NCBI GenBank assembly: GCA_027493885.1 | Contig: JAOSJZ010000001.1 | Span: 186,001 to 250,000 of the forward strand | Source: Gaiella sp. | GTDB taxonomy: Bacteria > Actinomycetota > Thermoleophilia > Gaiellales > Gaiellaceae | DNA length: 64,000 nt | Reading direction: 5' to 3' | In this document: piece after piece, positions 18,600 through 27,990 of the stretch | Layout: every line of letters starts with the position of its first letter | How positions within the stretch are numbered: position 1 is the first letter of the stretch | Notes under the pieces: generated by a model | Told to the model about the DNA's origin: nothing | The model's input: the letters and a program-made list of their open reading frames with translations, nothing else | Databases searched by the model: none | Made by a program: the position numbers and the translations under genes

Positions 18600-20070
18600 G
18601 TGTTGAGTCGACACGCCGTCGCGCACGTCGCCGGGGTCGACGTCTCGACCGAGCACTTCATCGGGGGCGAGCGCGTCGGGAGCGACGCGACCTTCGTCGA
18701 TCTGAGCCCGATCGACGCGCAGCCACTCGCCGAGGTCGCACGCGGGGGCGATCGCGAGGCCGCGCTCGCGGTCGCGGCGGCGCGGGAGGCGTTCCCCGCC
18801 TGGGCCGCGCTCGGCGCGGCAGGACGGGCGCAGCACCTGCGTCGGCTTGCCGACCTGATCGACGCGAACGTCGAGCGTCTCGCGGCCGTCGAGTGCGCGG
18901 ACATGGCGATGCTCCTCCGCTCGCTCGAGGCGCGCGTGATCCCGCGCGGGGCGCGCAACTTCCGCGCCTACGCCGACCTCGCAGCCGCCTACGAGGAACG
19001 TGTCTGGGAGTCGAACGGGACGCGAAACCGCGTGATCCGGATGCCGAGCGGCCCCGCCGTCGTGATCACCCCGTGGAATGCCCCGTTCATGCTCTCGACC
19101 TGGAAGACCGCCCCGGCGCTGGCCGCGGGCTGCACGGTGATCCTCAAGCCGGCCGAGTGGTCGCCGCTCTCGTGCTCGCTCCTCTGCGACCTGGTCGCCG
19201 AGGCAGGCTTTCCGCCGGGCGTCTTCAACGTCGTCCAGGGGATCGGCGAGGAGGTCGGCGCAGCGCTCACGCGCGATCCCGGCGTGCGGCGCATCTCGTT
19301 CACCGGCTCGCCGGAGACCGCCGTCCACATCGGCACGGCCGCGGCACGGAACATCGTCCCCTTCACGGGCGAGCTGGGCGGGAAGGGGCCGCTGCTCGTC
19401 TTCGCCGACGCCGACCTCGAGGCGGCGGCCCGCAGGGCGGCGGGGCAGTACGACGACGCCGGCCAGGTGTGCCTCGCCGGAACGCGTCTCCTCGTCGAGG
19501 GCGCGATCGAGGACGAGTTCCTGGAGCTGTTCGACCGCTTCACCGACGGGCACGTGCTCGGCGACCCGCGCGACGACGCGACGACCGTCTCGCCGCTGAT
19601 CCATCCCGACCATCTCGCGCGGGTCGAGGGGTTCGTCGAGCGGGCCCGCGCGAACGGCGACGAGATCGTGCGCGGCGGTCGCCGGCGAGAGGACGTCGGC
19701 CCCCTCTTCTACGACCCGACGCTCGTCCTGCCGCGCTCGAACGACTCCGAGATCGTTCAGCACGAGGTATTCGGTCCCGTGCTGACGTTCCAGACCTTCG
19801 CCGACGAGGACGAGGCGGTCGCGCTCGCGAACTCGACCAGCTACGGGCTCTCGGGCGTCGTCTACACGGGCTCCGAGCGGCGGGCGGAGCGCGTGGGGCG
19901 CGGGGGTTCGGGCGGGCACGCTGTGGGTCAACACGTTCCTCGTGCGCGACCTGACGGCGCCGTTCGGCGGGGTGGGGATCTCCGGCATCGGCCGCGAGGG
20001 CGGCGACTACGCACTCGACTTCTACTCCGACCTGAAGACGCTCCAGATCCTGGACGGCACGACGGTGTGA
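18600..20070 (+). pseudogene. Aldehyde dehydrogenase, one-base frameshift near the C-terminus
   Basis: An NAD(P)-dependent aldehyde dehydrogenase of about 489 residues. VVITPWNAPFMLSTWK, the base GELGGKGPLLVF and the nucleophile GQVCLAGTR are intact; the final 50 residues (LWVNTFLVRDLTAPFGGVG onward) lie in another frame. Removing one G from the run at 19902-19906 repairs it. Sequence style resembles 5-carboxymethyl-2-hydroxymuconate semialdehyde dehydrogenase, which fits the extradiol dioxygenase and FAH neighbours. The start is uncertain; GTG 18600 is the best in-frame choice. Confidence 0.86.
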
Positions 20071-20089
20071 GCGCGGTCGACCCGTCGCG

Positions 20090-20853
20090 GTGAGGGTCGA
20101 GGCCGCGATCGTCGGGAACGGCGTCGCGGGCTTCGCCTGCGCGATGCGACTCGCGCGGCACGCGATCCGGCCGCTGCTGATCGGGCCGGGCCTCCCGATC
20201 GACCGTCCGCCGCTCACGAAGAAGGACCTCTCGACCGGGCTTCCCACGCTGCTCTCGGACGAGCAGCGCCTGGCCGAGCGGGGGATCGACCGGCTCGACG
20301 GCATCGTCGTCGACGCGGACCTCCGGGCAGGGCGGCTGCAGGTCGAGGGCGACGTCGAGGTGGAGGCCGACGTGATGCAACAGTCTGTTACGAGGAGGGC
20401 TCGCTCGTGGCCGACCTGGTGCTCGCCGCGACCGGCGGGCGGCCGCGCGTCCCGCCGGGGCTCGACGTCCGGGAAGAGGAGCTGCCGCTCGCGGTCGACG
20501 GGGCGCTGCGGGTGCCGGGCTACGAGCGGGTGCATGCCGTCGGCGACCTGGTCGTCGTCCCGCATGCGCGCTTCGGCCCCCTCGTCTTCCCGCACTGGGA
20601 CATGGCGATCGGGACGGGCGAGCACGCCGCCGACGCGATTGCGGGCGTCGCCGGCGAGCTCGACCGGCTGCCGTATTGGTGGACGGAGATCGGGCCGCGC
20701 ACCTTTGCCGAGGTCGGCTGGCCCGACGCCGCGGTGGAGTGGGCGGAGGAGGACGGGACCCACGTCGGGCGCGACGCCGCGGGCGAGCCCGTCGCCGCGC
20801 TGGTCGACGAGCCGCGGCGCCTCCGCGAGGCCCGTACTCTGCTCGGGTACTAA
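20090..20853 (+). pseudogene. FAD-dependent ferredoxin reductase with internal deletion
   Basis: The N-terminal FAD half (AAIVGNGVAGFACAMRLAR, then RPPLTKKDLSTG) runs to about 20380. From about 20389, in another frame, comes the end of the NAD-binding segment and the FAD-closing motif (VADLVLAATGGRPR, VHAVGDLVVVPH, WDMAIGTGEHAA). The family has about 370-400 residues; only about 250 remain and the second GxGxxG is missing, so roughly 110-130 residues have been lost as well as the frame. It would have reduced the Rieske-P450. It starts at GTG 20090, 20 bases after the aldehyde dehydrogenase. Confidence 0.8.
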
Positions 20854-20862
20854 TTCGCGCCG

Positions 20863-22287
20863 GTGAGCACCGCCTCCGAGCTGCCCTCGCTCCGCCTCGA
20901 CGCCACGCGCGAGGAGGTGCTGGAGCGCGCCGCGACGATCGTGGCCCGCGCCTGGCAGAGCTTCGACCGTGCGCGTCCGGGCCAGCCCGAGGTCGACGAG
21001 CGCCTCCACCGGCTACTCCGCGACGCGCTCCCCGAGCGCGGATCGAGCGCGCTCGCCGCGCTCGACGACGCCGCGCAGCTGCTCGACGAGTCGATCGCAC
21101 AGCCGCGCCCGCGCTTCTTCGCCTTCGTCGGCTCGTCAGGCCTCGAGATCGGCGTGCTCGGCGACCTGCTCGCATCGTGCTTCGACGTCAACCTCGCCGT
21201 CTGGGCGGGCGCCGCGTCGGAGGTCGAGGACCAGGCGGTGCGCTGGGTGAGCGAGTTCGTCGGCTACCCGGCCGCCGCGGGGGCGTTCACGAGCGGGGGA
21301 ACGATCTCGAACGTGACCGCGCTCGCGACCGCGCGCGAGCGCGCGCTCCCCGGCTCGCGCCGCGCGGGCCTGCACGGCACGCGCGCGGCGCTGTACTGCT
21401 CGCGCGAGGCGCACTACTCCGTCGTCCGCTCGGCGGAGCTGCTCGGAATCGGCTCCGAGCAGGTGCGCTCGCTGGAGCTCGACGAGTCGCGCCGGCTCCG
21501 GCCCGAGGCGGTCGCCGAGGCGATCGACGCCGACCACGCGGCGGGCGTCACGCCCGTCGCGGTCGTCGCGACCGCCGGCACGACGCTCACCGGCGCCGTC
21601 GACCCGGTCGGCGCGCTGGCCGACGTCTGCGCCTCGCGCGGGGTCTGGCTCCACGTCGACGGTGCCTACGGCGTCGCGGCCGCGTCGACCGCGCCCGCTG
21701 GGCACCTCTTCGCAGGCCTCGACCGGGCCGACTCGGTGACCCTCGACGCGCACAAGTGGCTCTTCCTGCCGAAGGCGTGCGGTGTCGTGCTCGTGCGGCG
21801 CCACGAGGACCTCCACGGCGCGCTCGCCCACGAGGAGGACTACATCCCGCACGAGCGTCCCGACCACCACATGGTCGACATCACCCTCGAGTACTCGCGG
21901 CCGTTCCGCGCGCTCAAGCTCTGGCTCGCGTTCCGGGCGCACGGGGCCGACGCGATCCGGGCCGCGATCGAGCGGAACCTCGGCCAGGCGCGGCTTCTCT
22001 ACGACGAGGTCGCGCGACACGAGGAGCTCGAGCATCTCTGCGGCGAGCCGCAGCTCTCGATCGTCCCCTTCCGCCACGTCCCCGTAGGCATGCCTGCGGC
22101 CGCGCTCGACGAGCACAACGCCCGCCTCGTCGGGGCGCTCCAGCGGCAGGGTGATGTCTGGGTTGCCCCGGCGCGCGTCGACGGCACCGTCTGCCTGCGT
22201 CCCTGCGTGGTCAACTACCGCACGACCGACGACGACGTCAGGGCGTTGGTCGAGGCCGTGCTCGACGTGGGCCGGACGGTCTCCTAG
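20863..22287 (+). CDS. Group II pyridoxal-phosphate decarboxylase (aromatic amino acid/glutamate type)
   Basis: A 474-residue PLP enzyme. The PLP lysine is in TLDAHKWLFLPK, preceded by WLHVDGAYG; AFTSGGTISNVTAL and EYSRPFRALKLWLAFR are group II decarboxylase signatures. Substrates in the family are aromatic L-amino acids, glutamate or cysteine sulfinate; sequence alone does not decide. It starts at GTG 20863, 10 bases after the reductase, and is the last gene of the catabolic run, so it may generate the amine that the operon degrades. Confidence 0.87.
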   Translation: MSTASELPSLRLDATREEVLERAATIVARAWQSFDRARPGQPEVDERLHRLLRDALPERGSSALAALDDAAQLLDESIAQPRPRFFAFVGSSGLEIGVLGDLLASCFDVNLAVWAGAASEVEDQAVRWVSEFVGYPAAAGAFTSGGTISNVTALATARERALPGSRRAGLHGTRAALYCSREAHYSVVRSAELLGIGSEQVRSLELDESRRLRPEAVAEAIDADHAAGVTPVAVVATAGTTLTGAVDPVGALADVCASRGVWLHVDGAYGVAAASTAPAGHLFAGLDRADSVTLDAHKWLFLPKACGVVLVRRHEDLHGALAHEEDYIPHERPDHHMVDITLEYSRPFRALKLWLAFRAHGADAIRAAIERNLGQARLLYDEVARHEELEHLCGEPQLSIVPFRHVPVGMPAAALDEHNARLVGALQRQGDVWVAPARVDGTVCLRPCVVNYRTTDDDVRALVEAVLDVGRTVS

Positions 22288-22308
22288 GCGCGGCCGAAGG
22301 CCGCGCGC

Positions 22309-22776
22309 TCAGCGCTTCTTCTTGGCGCTCTTGCCGGTCTTGCGGCCCGCCGCACCGGGGCGATCGGAGACCTGCTTCGTGCGGACGGGCATCCCGGCGC
22401 CGCCGTACTCCATCCGCCGGCGGAGCTGGCGGTTCGACGCCTCGGGGGTGTCGGCCTCCTGGCCGACCGCCGCCATGTAGGCGCGCCGCTCGGAGGGAGT
22501 GAGCAGGTTGAGCATCCGCTGTGCCTGCTCGGGGCTCTTCGGCTCGCCGAAGGCGGTGATCTTCTTCATCGCCGCGGCGAGCTCGGGGTTCTCTCGCTCG
22601 AGTGCCGCGATCGACGCCTTCTGGAACCACTTCTTGAAGAGCGGCACCTTCGAGAGGAACGTGACCACCGGGCGCAGGTACTTGCCGCCCTTGATCCGCC
22701 CGAGCAGCACGAAGACGCCTAGCAGCAGCGCGATGCCGAGCAGCACGAACAGCGGGATCCAGGCCCAGAACGGCAT
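22309..22776 (-). CDS. Hypothetical protein with one N-terminal membrane helix
   Basis: A 155-residue protein that I do not recognise. Residues 3-27 form a membrane helix (WAWIPLFVLLGIALLLGVFVL), followed by a basic helical domain (FLSKVPLFKKWFQKASIAALE) and a Lys/Arg-rich tail ending GKSAKKKR. It is convergent with the PLP decarboxylase (21-base gap) and divergent from an MFS gene. The cytoplasmic basic tail suggests nucleic-acid or lipid contact, but this is speculation. Confidence 0.75.
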   Translation of the reverse strand: MPFWAWIPLFVLLGIALLLGVFVLLGRIKGGKYLRPVVTFLSKVPLFKKWFQKASIAALERENPELAAAMKKITAFGEPKSPEQAQRMLNLLTPSERRAYMAAVGQEADTPEASNRQLRRRMEYGGAGMPVRTKQVSDRPGAAGRKTGKSAKKKR

Positions 22777-22834
22777 CGCGCGATCATAGCCTGGGCCGGG
22801 GCACGAGCCCGGGCGCCAGGCTTAGAGTGGCCGC

Positions 22835-24163
22835 GTGAGCACGCGGACGCGCTCGACTCTCGTCGGTCTCGGGATCGGGCTCGCGCTCGCGGACTCCTCG
22901 GTCGTGACGCTCGCGCTGCCGGACATCCTGCGGCAGTTCGACGTCGAGATCCCGACCGTCGCCTGGGTGCTCACCTCGTACAACCTCTGGCTTGCGCTCG
23001 CCGCGGTTCCGGCCGCCTACGTCGCGCGCCGGCGTCCGGCTCCGGCCTTCGGCGCCGGGACGCTCGTGTTCGCCGCGGCGTCGCTCGGATGCGCGCTCGC
23101 GCCCTCGTTCGGCGTCCTCGTCGGCGCGCGCTGCGTGCAGGCGGTGGGCGGGGCGCTCCTCGTCTGCGCCGCGCTCGACCTCCTGAGCGAGATCGAGGGC
23201 TCCGACACGCGCGCCGTGCGCACGTGGGCGGCGGCGGGGATCCTCGGTGCCGCGCTCGGGCCGGCGATCGGCGGGATCCTCACCGAGACGCTCGGGTGGG
23301 AGTCGATCTTCTTCCTGCAGGCGCCGCTCGCGCTCGTCACGCTCGCCGCCGCGGCCCGGCTCCGTGTCCGGCCGCTGGTGGAGCCGGCCGGGCGGCCGAG
23401 CGTTCCCGCGAACCTCGCGCTGCTTCTCCTCTCCGGCGCGCTCACCGCCGCCCTCTTCCTGCTCGTCCTGCTTCTCGTCGACGGGTGGCGCATGGACCCG
23501 GCGCTCGCCGGGATCGTGGTGACCGTGATGCCAGTCGCCGCGATCGCCACGGCGGCCGTCGCCGAGCGGCTCGGAGGCACGGCCACACGGGCGGCGACGG
23601 GCGTCGTCCTCGTCGCGGGCGGGCTCACCGCGCTCGGAGTGCTCCCCGGCTCGGCCTGGTGGTGGACGGTGCTGCCGCAGATCCTGGTCGGAGCCGGCCT
23701 GGGGCTCGCGCTCTCCGCGTTGACCGAGCGCGCGCTCCACGGCCGCTCACCGCAGGCCGTCCACGGGGGCTGGACGATCGCGGCGCGACACGCCGGGGTC
23801 GTCGTCGGCCTGCTGCTCCTGACCCCCGTGTTCACGGCGGCGCTCGACCGCAACGAGGAGCGCGCTCTCCGGGCCGGTGCGGCCGCGGTGCTCGACAGCC
23901 GTATTCCGCCGCTCGAGAAGCTCGCGGTCGCGCAGGACGTGCTCGCGATCGTGCGGGCATCCGACCGCGAGGTGCCGGACGTCCGCGACGCGTTCGCCGA
24001 CCGGCCCGCGACGGCAGAGTACCGCGGGCTCGAGGAGGAGCTCGTCTCCCAGCTCGACCGCGCGGTGACTGCGGCGTTCTCGCGGCCGTTCCTCCTCGCG
24101 GCGCTACTCGCGCTCGGTGCGCTCGTGCCGATCGCCGTCTCCCGCAGGGCGGTGAGCGTGTGA
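22835..24163 (+). CDS. MFS transporter (drug-efflux-like)
   Basis: A 442-residue multi-pass membrane protein. LALADSSVVTLALPDI is the helix-1 motif of the 14-helix drug:H+ antiporter family, and GPAIGGILTE with WESIFFLQAPLAL is motif C and its neighbour. A long soluble stretch (about residues 345-410) lies before the last helix. GTG 22835 is the start. The next gene overlaps by GTGA, so both are co-translated. Substrate unknown. Confidence 0.85.
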   Translation: MSTRTRSTLVGLGIGLALADSSVVTLALPDILRQFDVEIPTVAWVLTSYNLWLALAAVPAAYVARRRPAPAFGAGTLVFAAASLGCALAPSFGVLVGARCVQAVGGALLVCAALDLLSEIEGSDTRAVRTWAAAGILGAALGPAIGGILTETLGWESIFFLQAPLALVTLAAAARLRVRPLVEPAGRPSVPANLALLLLSGALTAALFLLVLLLVDGWRMDPALAGIVVTVMPVAAIATAAVAERLGGTATRAATGVVLVAGGLTALGVLPGSAWWWTVLPQILVGAGLGLALSALTERALHGRSPQAVHGGWTIAARHAGVVVGLLLLTPVFTAALDRNEERALRAGAAAVLDSRIPPLEKLAVAQDVLAIVRASDREVPDVRDAFADRPATAEYRGLEEELVSQLDRAVTAAFSRPFLLAALLALGALVPIAVSRRAVSV

Positions 24164-24615
24164 GGTCCGGGCCGGTGGTCCTGGCGGTCGCCGCCGCCGC
24201 GACCCTCGTCGCGGCCTACGCCGCGCTCGGCGGCACGTCGTACGAGCCCAGCCCCGTCGCGAACCCCTGCGCGCCCCGGCCCCCGCGCGCCGCGGAGGGC
24301 ACGGGGGAGAGGATCGAGCTGGTGCTTCTCGCGGCGGCCGACCGGACGGCCTGCCGACTCGGCGTCTCACGCGAGGAGCTCGTCCTCGCACTGCGCAGCG
24401 TGGACGAGCTGGACGCGCTCGCGCGCAAGGAAGAGAGGTCGCGGGACGAGCTCGAGGAGGCGCTCCGGGCAGGGCTCCTCGGCGCGGTCGAAGAGGGCGA
24501 GCGGCAGGACTTGATCGGCGGCACCACCGCGCGGGGCCTGCGGTTTGCGGCCGATCGCCTCCCGCTCGGCCTCCTGCTCTCGCTGTTGCGCGGGGCGTCG
24601 TCGCTCGTCGGATGA
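24160..24615 (+). CDS. Hypothetical exported protein
   Basis: A 151-residue protein starting at GTG 24160, overlapping the MFS stop. An N-terminal hydrophobic segment (VVLAVAAAATLVAAYAALGG) fits a signal peptide or anchor. Two cysteines follow (NPCAPRPP and DRTACRLG), then a helical region (REELVLALRSVDELDALARKEE). No family recognised. Coupling to the MFS gene suggests a role at the same membrane site. Confidence 0.68.
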   Translation: MRSGPVVLAVAAAATLVAAYAALGGTSYEPSPVANPCAPRPPRAAEGTGERIELVLLAAADRTACRLGVSREELVLALRSVDELDALARKEERSRDELEEALRAGLLGAVEEGERQDLIGGTTARGLRFAADRLPLGLLLSLLRGASSLVG

Positions 24616-24644
24616 GCGCCGGACGGCGGCAGTAGGGTGGCGCG

Positions 24645-25699
24645 GTGACCGCGCGCCGCAGGCAACTCCTCCTCGGGGGCTCGGCCTCGTCGTCGTCGTC
24701 GTCACGTTCGCGGTCGTCCTGCCGCGGATCGCGAGCTACCGCGACGTGTGGGACCAGGTGAAGAACCTCGACACCGCGTGGCTCGTCGCGCTCGGGGTTG
24801 CCGTCCTCTTCAACGTCGTCACGTACGCGCCGCCGTGGATGATCGCTCTGCCGGGCCTCCGCCTCCGGCAGGCGCTGCCCTTCACCCAGGCGTCGAGCGC
24901 GCTCACCTACGTCGCGCCGGGAGGCGGGCTCGTCGGGATGGCGGGCTCGTACGGGCTCCTGCGCACCTGGGGCTTTGGCTCGAGCGACGTCGCCCGTGCC
25001 GTCACGCTGACCGGTATCTGGAACCAGCTCGCGAACCTGCTGCTGCCCGTGATCGCCGTCCTGCTGCTCTCGATCGAGAATCAGCGGGATGCCCTCCTGA
25101 CGACCGTCGCCGTGGTCGGCGGGATCCTGTTCGGCGTCGCGGTGGCGCTTCTCGCGCTCGTGTTCTGGAGCGACGGGCTCGCCCGCGGGATCGGCGATGT
25201 CGTGCAGAGCACCACCAACCGGTTGCTGCGCAGCATCCGCCGCGGCACGCTCGAAGGCTGGCCGGAACGGCTCGTGCGCTTCCGGCGCGCGACGGTCGGC
25301 CTCATCCGCCGTCGGTGGGCGGCACTGACCGTCGCGGCCGTCGTGGGGAACCTCGCCGTGTTCGTGGTACTGCTCGTCTCGCTCCGCGCGGTCGGGGTCG
25401 GAGCGAGCCAGATCACGTGGATCGAGGCCTTCGCGGGGTGGTCGCTGGCCCGGGCGCTCCAGCTGATCCCGCTCACGCCGGGCGGCGTCGGGCCGGTCGA
25501 GCTCGGGATGACCGGCATCCTCGTCGGCTTCGGCGGCCCGAACGCCGGCGTCGTCGCGGCCGTGCTCCTCTACCGCGCCTTCACCGTGCTCCCGACACTG
25601 CTCCTCGGGCTCGCGACGATGGGCGCCTGGAGGTGGCTCGGGCCAGGGCGCGTGGAGGGAGGAGTCGACGCCGCCGCGGGGAATCCGCCGGGCGGGTGA
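24645..25699 (+). CDS. UPF0104/lysylphosphatidylglycerol-synthetase-like membrane protein, apparent frameshift at residue 10
   Basis: A roughly 351-residue integral membrane protein with seven or eight helices. LTYVAPGGGLVGMAGSYGLL and IPLTPGGVGPVELGMTG are typical of the AglD/MprF-flippase-like family, which moves lipids or sugars across membranes. The main frame lacks a start. The GTG at 24645 gives a natural start (MTARRRQLLLG) but is out of register by one base; adding a G to the G5 at 24675-24679 joins them into GGLGLVVVVVTFAVV. I therefore place the start at 24645. Confidence 0.78.
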
Positions 25700-25722
25700 A
25701 GGAGCAGAGCCACAAGGAGGAG

Positions 25723-25976
25723 ATGTCCGCCGCGATACGCGGCGACTTCAGCCGGCTCCGCGAGCGCGGCGTCGCGGCGACGCTCGCCCCCGCGAGCCGG
25801 TTCGCCCGGAACCCGTTCCCGTCGAGGCCCTGCCCGAGCCGGTTGCGCGCGAGCTCGAGCCCGCACTCGAGCCCGCACTCGAGCCGCCGCTGGAGCCGGG
25901 GCAAGCGGTCGACGTGCCCCCCGGCCGGCCCGGCCTCCTCGCGCGCTTGCTCGGCCGCCAGACCGCCCAGCGGTAG
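25723..25976 (+). pseudogene. Small Pro/Glu-rich hypothetical protein, apparent frameshift
   Basis: ATG 25723 follows AAGGAGG. The first 23 residues (MSAAIRGDFSRLRERGVAA and on) and a later frame rich in PEPV/LEPALEP repeats and ending LLARLLGRQTAQR join if one C is restored in the C5 at 25787-25791. That gives about 84 residues. The tail repeats (ALEPALEPPLEP) come from a GAGCCCGCACTC DNA repeat. No family recognised; treat as probable because the ribosome site and the repaired frame agree. Confidence 0.5.
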
Positions 25977-26024
25977 GGAAATCCGCACCGAGCGACCGGG
26001 CGTGCACGGCTACGCTGCCGCGTC

Positions 26025-27259
26025 GTGCGCGCCGTCCGGCAGCTGATGCGCCTCGTCTGGGGGACGACCTCGACGACGCGTTGCGGCCGGTGCTCGGGGT
26101 GACCCTCGTCGGCTCGGCGGCCGGGTCGGCGACGTGGAGCTTCATGGCGATCTGGGCGGTCGACGAGCTCGGGGCAAAGGCCGCCCTGCCGTTCGCCTTC
26201 CTCGTCGGCGCGGTCCTCTCCGGGCTCTCCGGCTTCGCCGGCGGATACCTCTCCGACCGCATCGGCCGACGCCGGGTGATCCTGATCGGCAACGGCATCA
26301 TGGTCGGATATCCGCTGCTGCTCCTCGCGCTGTCGGACGCGAAGTGGGCGGGCCTCACCGCGCTCGCCTTCGCCGGCGTGTTCGGCTCGCTGGGCGGCTC
26401 CGTCTCGCAGGCGATGGTCGCGGATCTCGTCTCGCCGGAGCGCCGCCAGCCGGCGTACGCCTCGGTGCGCGTGGCGGCGAACGTGGGCGTCGTGATCGGG
26501 CCGCCGGTCGGCGGGCTCCTGCTCGTGCTCGGCTCGTGGTCGGCCCTGTTCCCGTGTGTCGCCGTGCTCTCCGGAATCGCGTGGTTCGTCGCGTATCGGT
26601 ACTTGCCGCACCGTGGCGACTACGCGCCGGAAGGACCGCCCGAGCGCGGGTCGCTGTCGGTGATCCTCGCCGACCGGCGGTTCCTGATCTTCCTCGGCTC
26701 GGCGGTGTTCGCCTGGCTGACGTACGTCGCCTACGAGGTGGTGCTCCCGGTCTCGCTCGTCGACGGCTACGGCTACCAGCCGTCCGCGTGGGGCTTCCTC
26801 GTCTGGATCAACCCGCTGCTCGTCGCACTGTTCCAGGTGCGGCTCACGCGCCTCGCGACGCCGCTTCCGGCTGCGCCGAAGCTCGTGCTCGCGCTGCTCG
26901 TGATGGGGCTCCCCTTCCTGCTCCTCGTCTGGACGCACAGCCTCGCTGCGATCCTGTTCGTGCTCGTCGTGTTCGTCGTCGGCGAGATGCTCTGGGTGCC
27001 GACCTCCCAGGCGGTCGTCGCGGAGCTCGCCCCGCCCGACATCCGCGGCGCCTACATGGGCGCGTTCGGAAGCGCACCCGCGATCGGCTTCGCGCTCGCC
27101 CCGCTGATCGGGCTGCAGGTGCGCAACAGCTTCGGCGACGAGACGACGTGGGCGATGTTCGCGGCGATCGGGGTCGTCGCGGCGGTGCTCGGCGGCCTCG
27201 CGCTGGCCGGTCTCGACCGGCGGGCGCGCCGCGGCACGTCTGCTGTACTGGAGACGTGA
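26025..27259 (+). CDS. MFS transporter, apparent frameshift near the start
   Basis: A 12-helix MFS protein of about 412 residues. GGYLSDRIGRRRVILIG is the loop 2-3 motif and VGVVIGPPVGGLLL is motif C. In the main frame the earliest start is a TTG at 26081 inside helix 1. Restoring one G in the G5 at 26059-26063 extends it to GTG 26025 (or ATG 26046) and reads MRLVWGDDLDDALRPVLG, a convincing N-terminus. The following gene overlaps by GTGA. Substrate unknown. Confidence 0.82.
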
Positions 27260-27990
27260 GGCCGGACGAGCGGGAGGCGATCCTTCGCGAGGACGCGCCG
27301 CGGGCGCAGACCGCGCGCGAGCGCCGCCAGCTCCAGGGGATCGAGGAGGACCTCCGCTCGAGCCCGCTTCGCTCGAAGCCGCTCCCGCTGCGCCTGCGCA
27401 ACTTCCGGCCCGCGGCGGAGGGCTACCTCGCCTCGCTCGGCGGGCCGCTGCCGTACATGACGCGCCTGCGCGAGATCGAGGCGATGACGGCCACGCACGC
27501 GCAGGCCCTGGAGGCGGAGCGGCGTCGCCTCGCCGCCGAGGTGCCGCCGGAGCGATTCGCCGCGGCCTGGCGCGAGCTCGTCTCGCGCTGGTCGTTCGAC
27601 GAGGTGAACGACCTCATCGCGCGACACAATCGCTGGTATCCCGTCGAGGCGCGGCTGCCGATGGATCCCCGGCGGCGGGACTTCGTCCTCGTCAGCGGCC
27701 GCGACTACCGGTTGCGGCCGCTCGACGCCGACTGGGCACTCGAACGGTACCCGGCCGCAGTCCGAGGCTCAGGCGACCCGCATCCGCGCCGACCCGCGCA
27801 CGGCCGCCACGAGCGTGAGGCCGCACAGCGCGGCACACAGGAGGTAGGGAACGGGGTCGCCGAACGCTTCCGCGAGCGCGCCGCCCAGCGCGGGCCCAGC
27901 GAGCGCGCCGACGGCCCACGCCGTGTTCGTCACGCCGAACCCGATCCCCTGGGCGAGCCCAGCGCGCTCCGCGCGATCGGCGACGAGTGA
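27256..27990 (+). CDS. Hypothetical protein, convergent overlap with the next gene
   Basis: A GTG start at 27256 overlaps the MFS stop. The first 170 residues look like a real globular protein (LRSKPLPLRLRNFRPAAEGY, RWSFDEVNDLIARHNRWYPVE, MDPRRRDFVLVSGRDY). No family recognised. After about base 27760 the frame runs antisense through 220 bases of the convergent MFS gene and turns arginine-rich. The true end is probably near 27760, and a small indel may hide its stop. Confidence 0.6.
   Translation: MRPDEREAILREDAPRAQTARERRQLQGIEEDLRSSPLRSKPLPLRLRNFRPAAEGYLASLGGPLPYMTRLREIEAMTATHAQALEAERRRLAAEVPPERFAAAWRELVSRWSFDEVNDLIARHNRWYPVEARLPMDPRRRDFVLVSGRDYRLRPLDADWALERYPAAVRGSGDPHPRRPAHGRHEREAAQRGTQEVGNGVAERFRERAAQRGPSERADGPRRVRHAEPDPLGEPSALRAIGDE

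Noticed and set aside
19902-26063. Phase variation through G-tract slippage in ALDH, flippase-like and MFS genes
   Set aside because: Tracts of five are short for phase variation and the affected genes share no function. Error in the consensus sequence is simpler. It should be reconsidered if accurate reads confirm the indels.
26081-27259. TTG at 26081 as the start of the MFS gene
   Set aside because: It would begin inside helix 1. The GTG at 26025 or ATG at 26046 gives a natural N-terminus once one G is restored.
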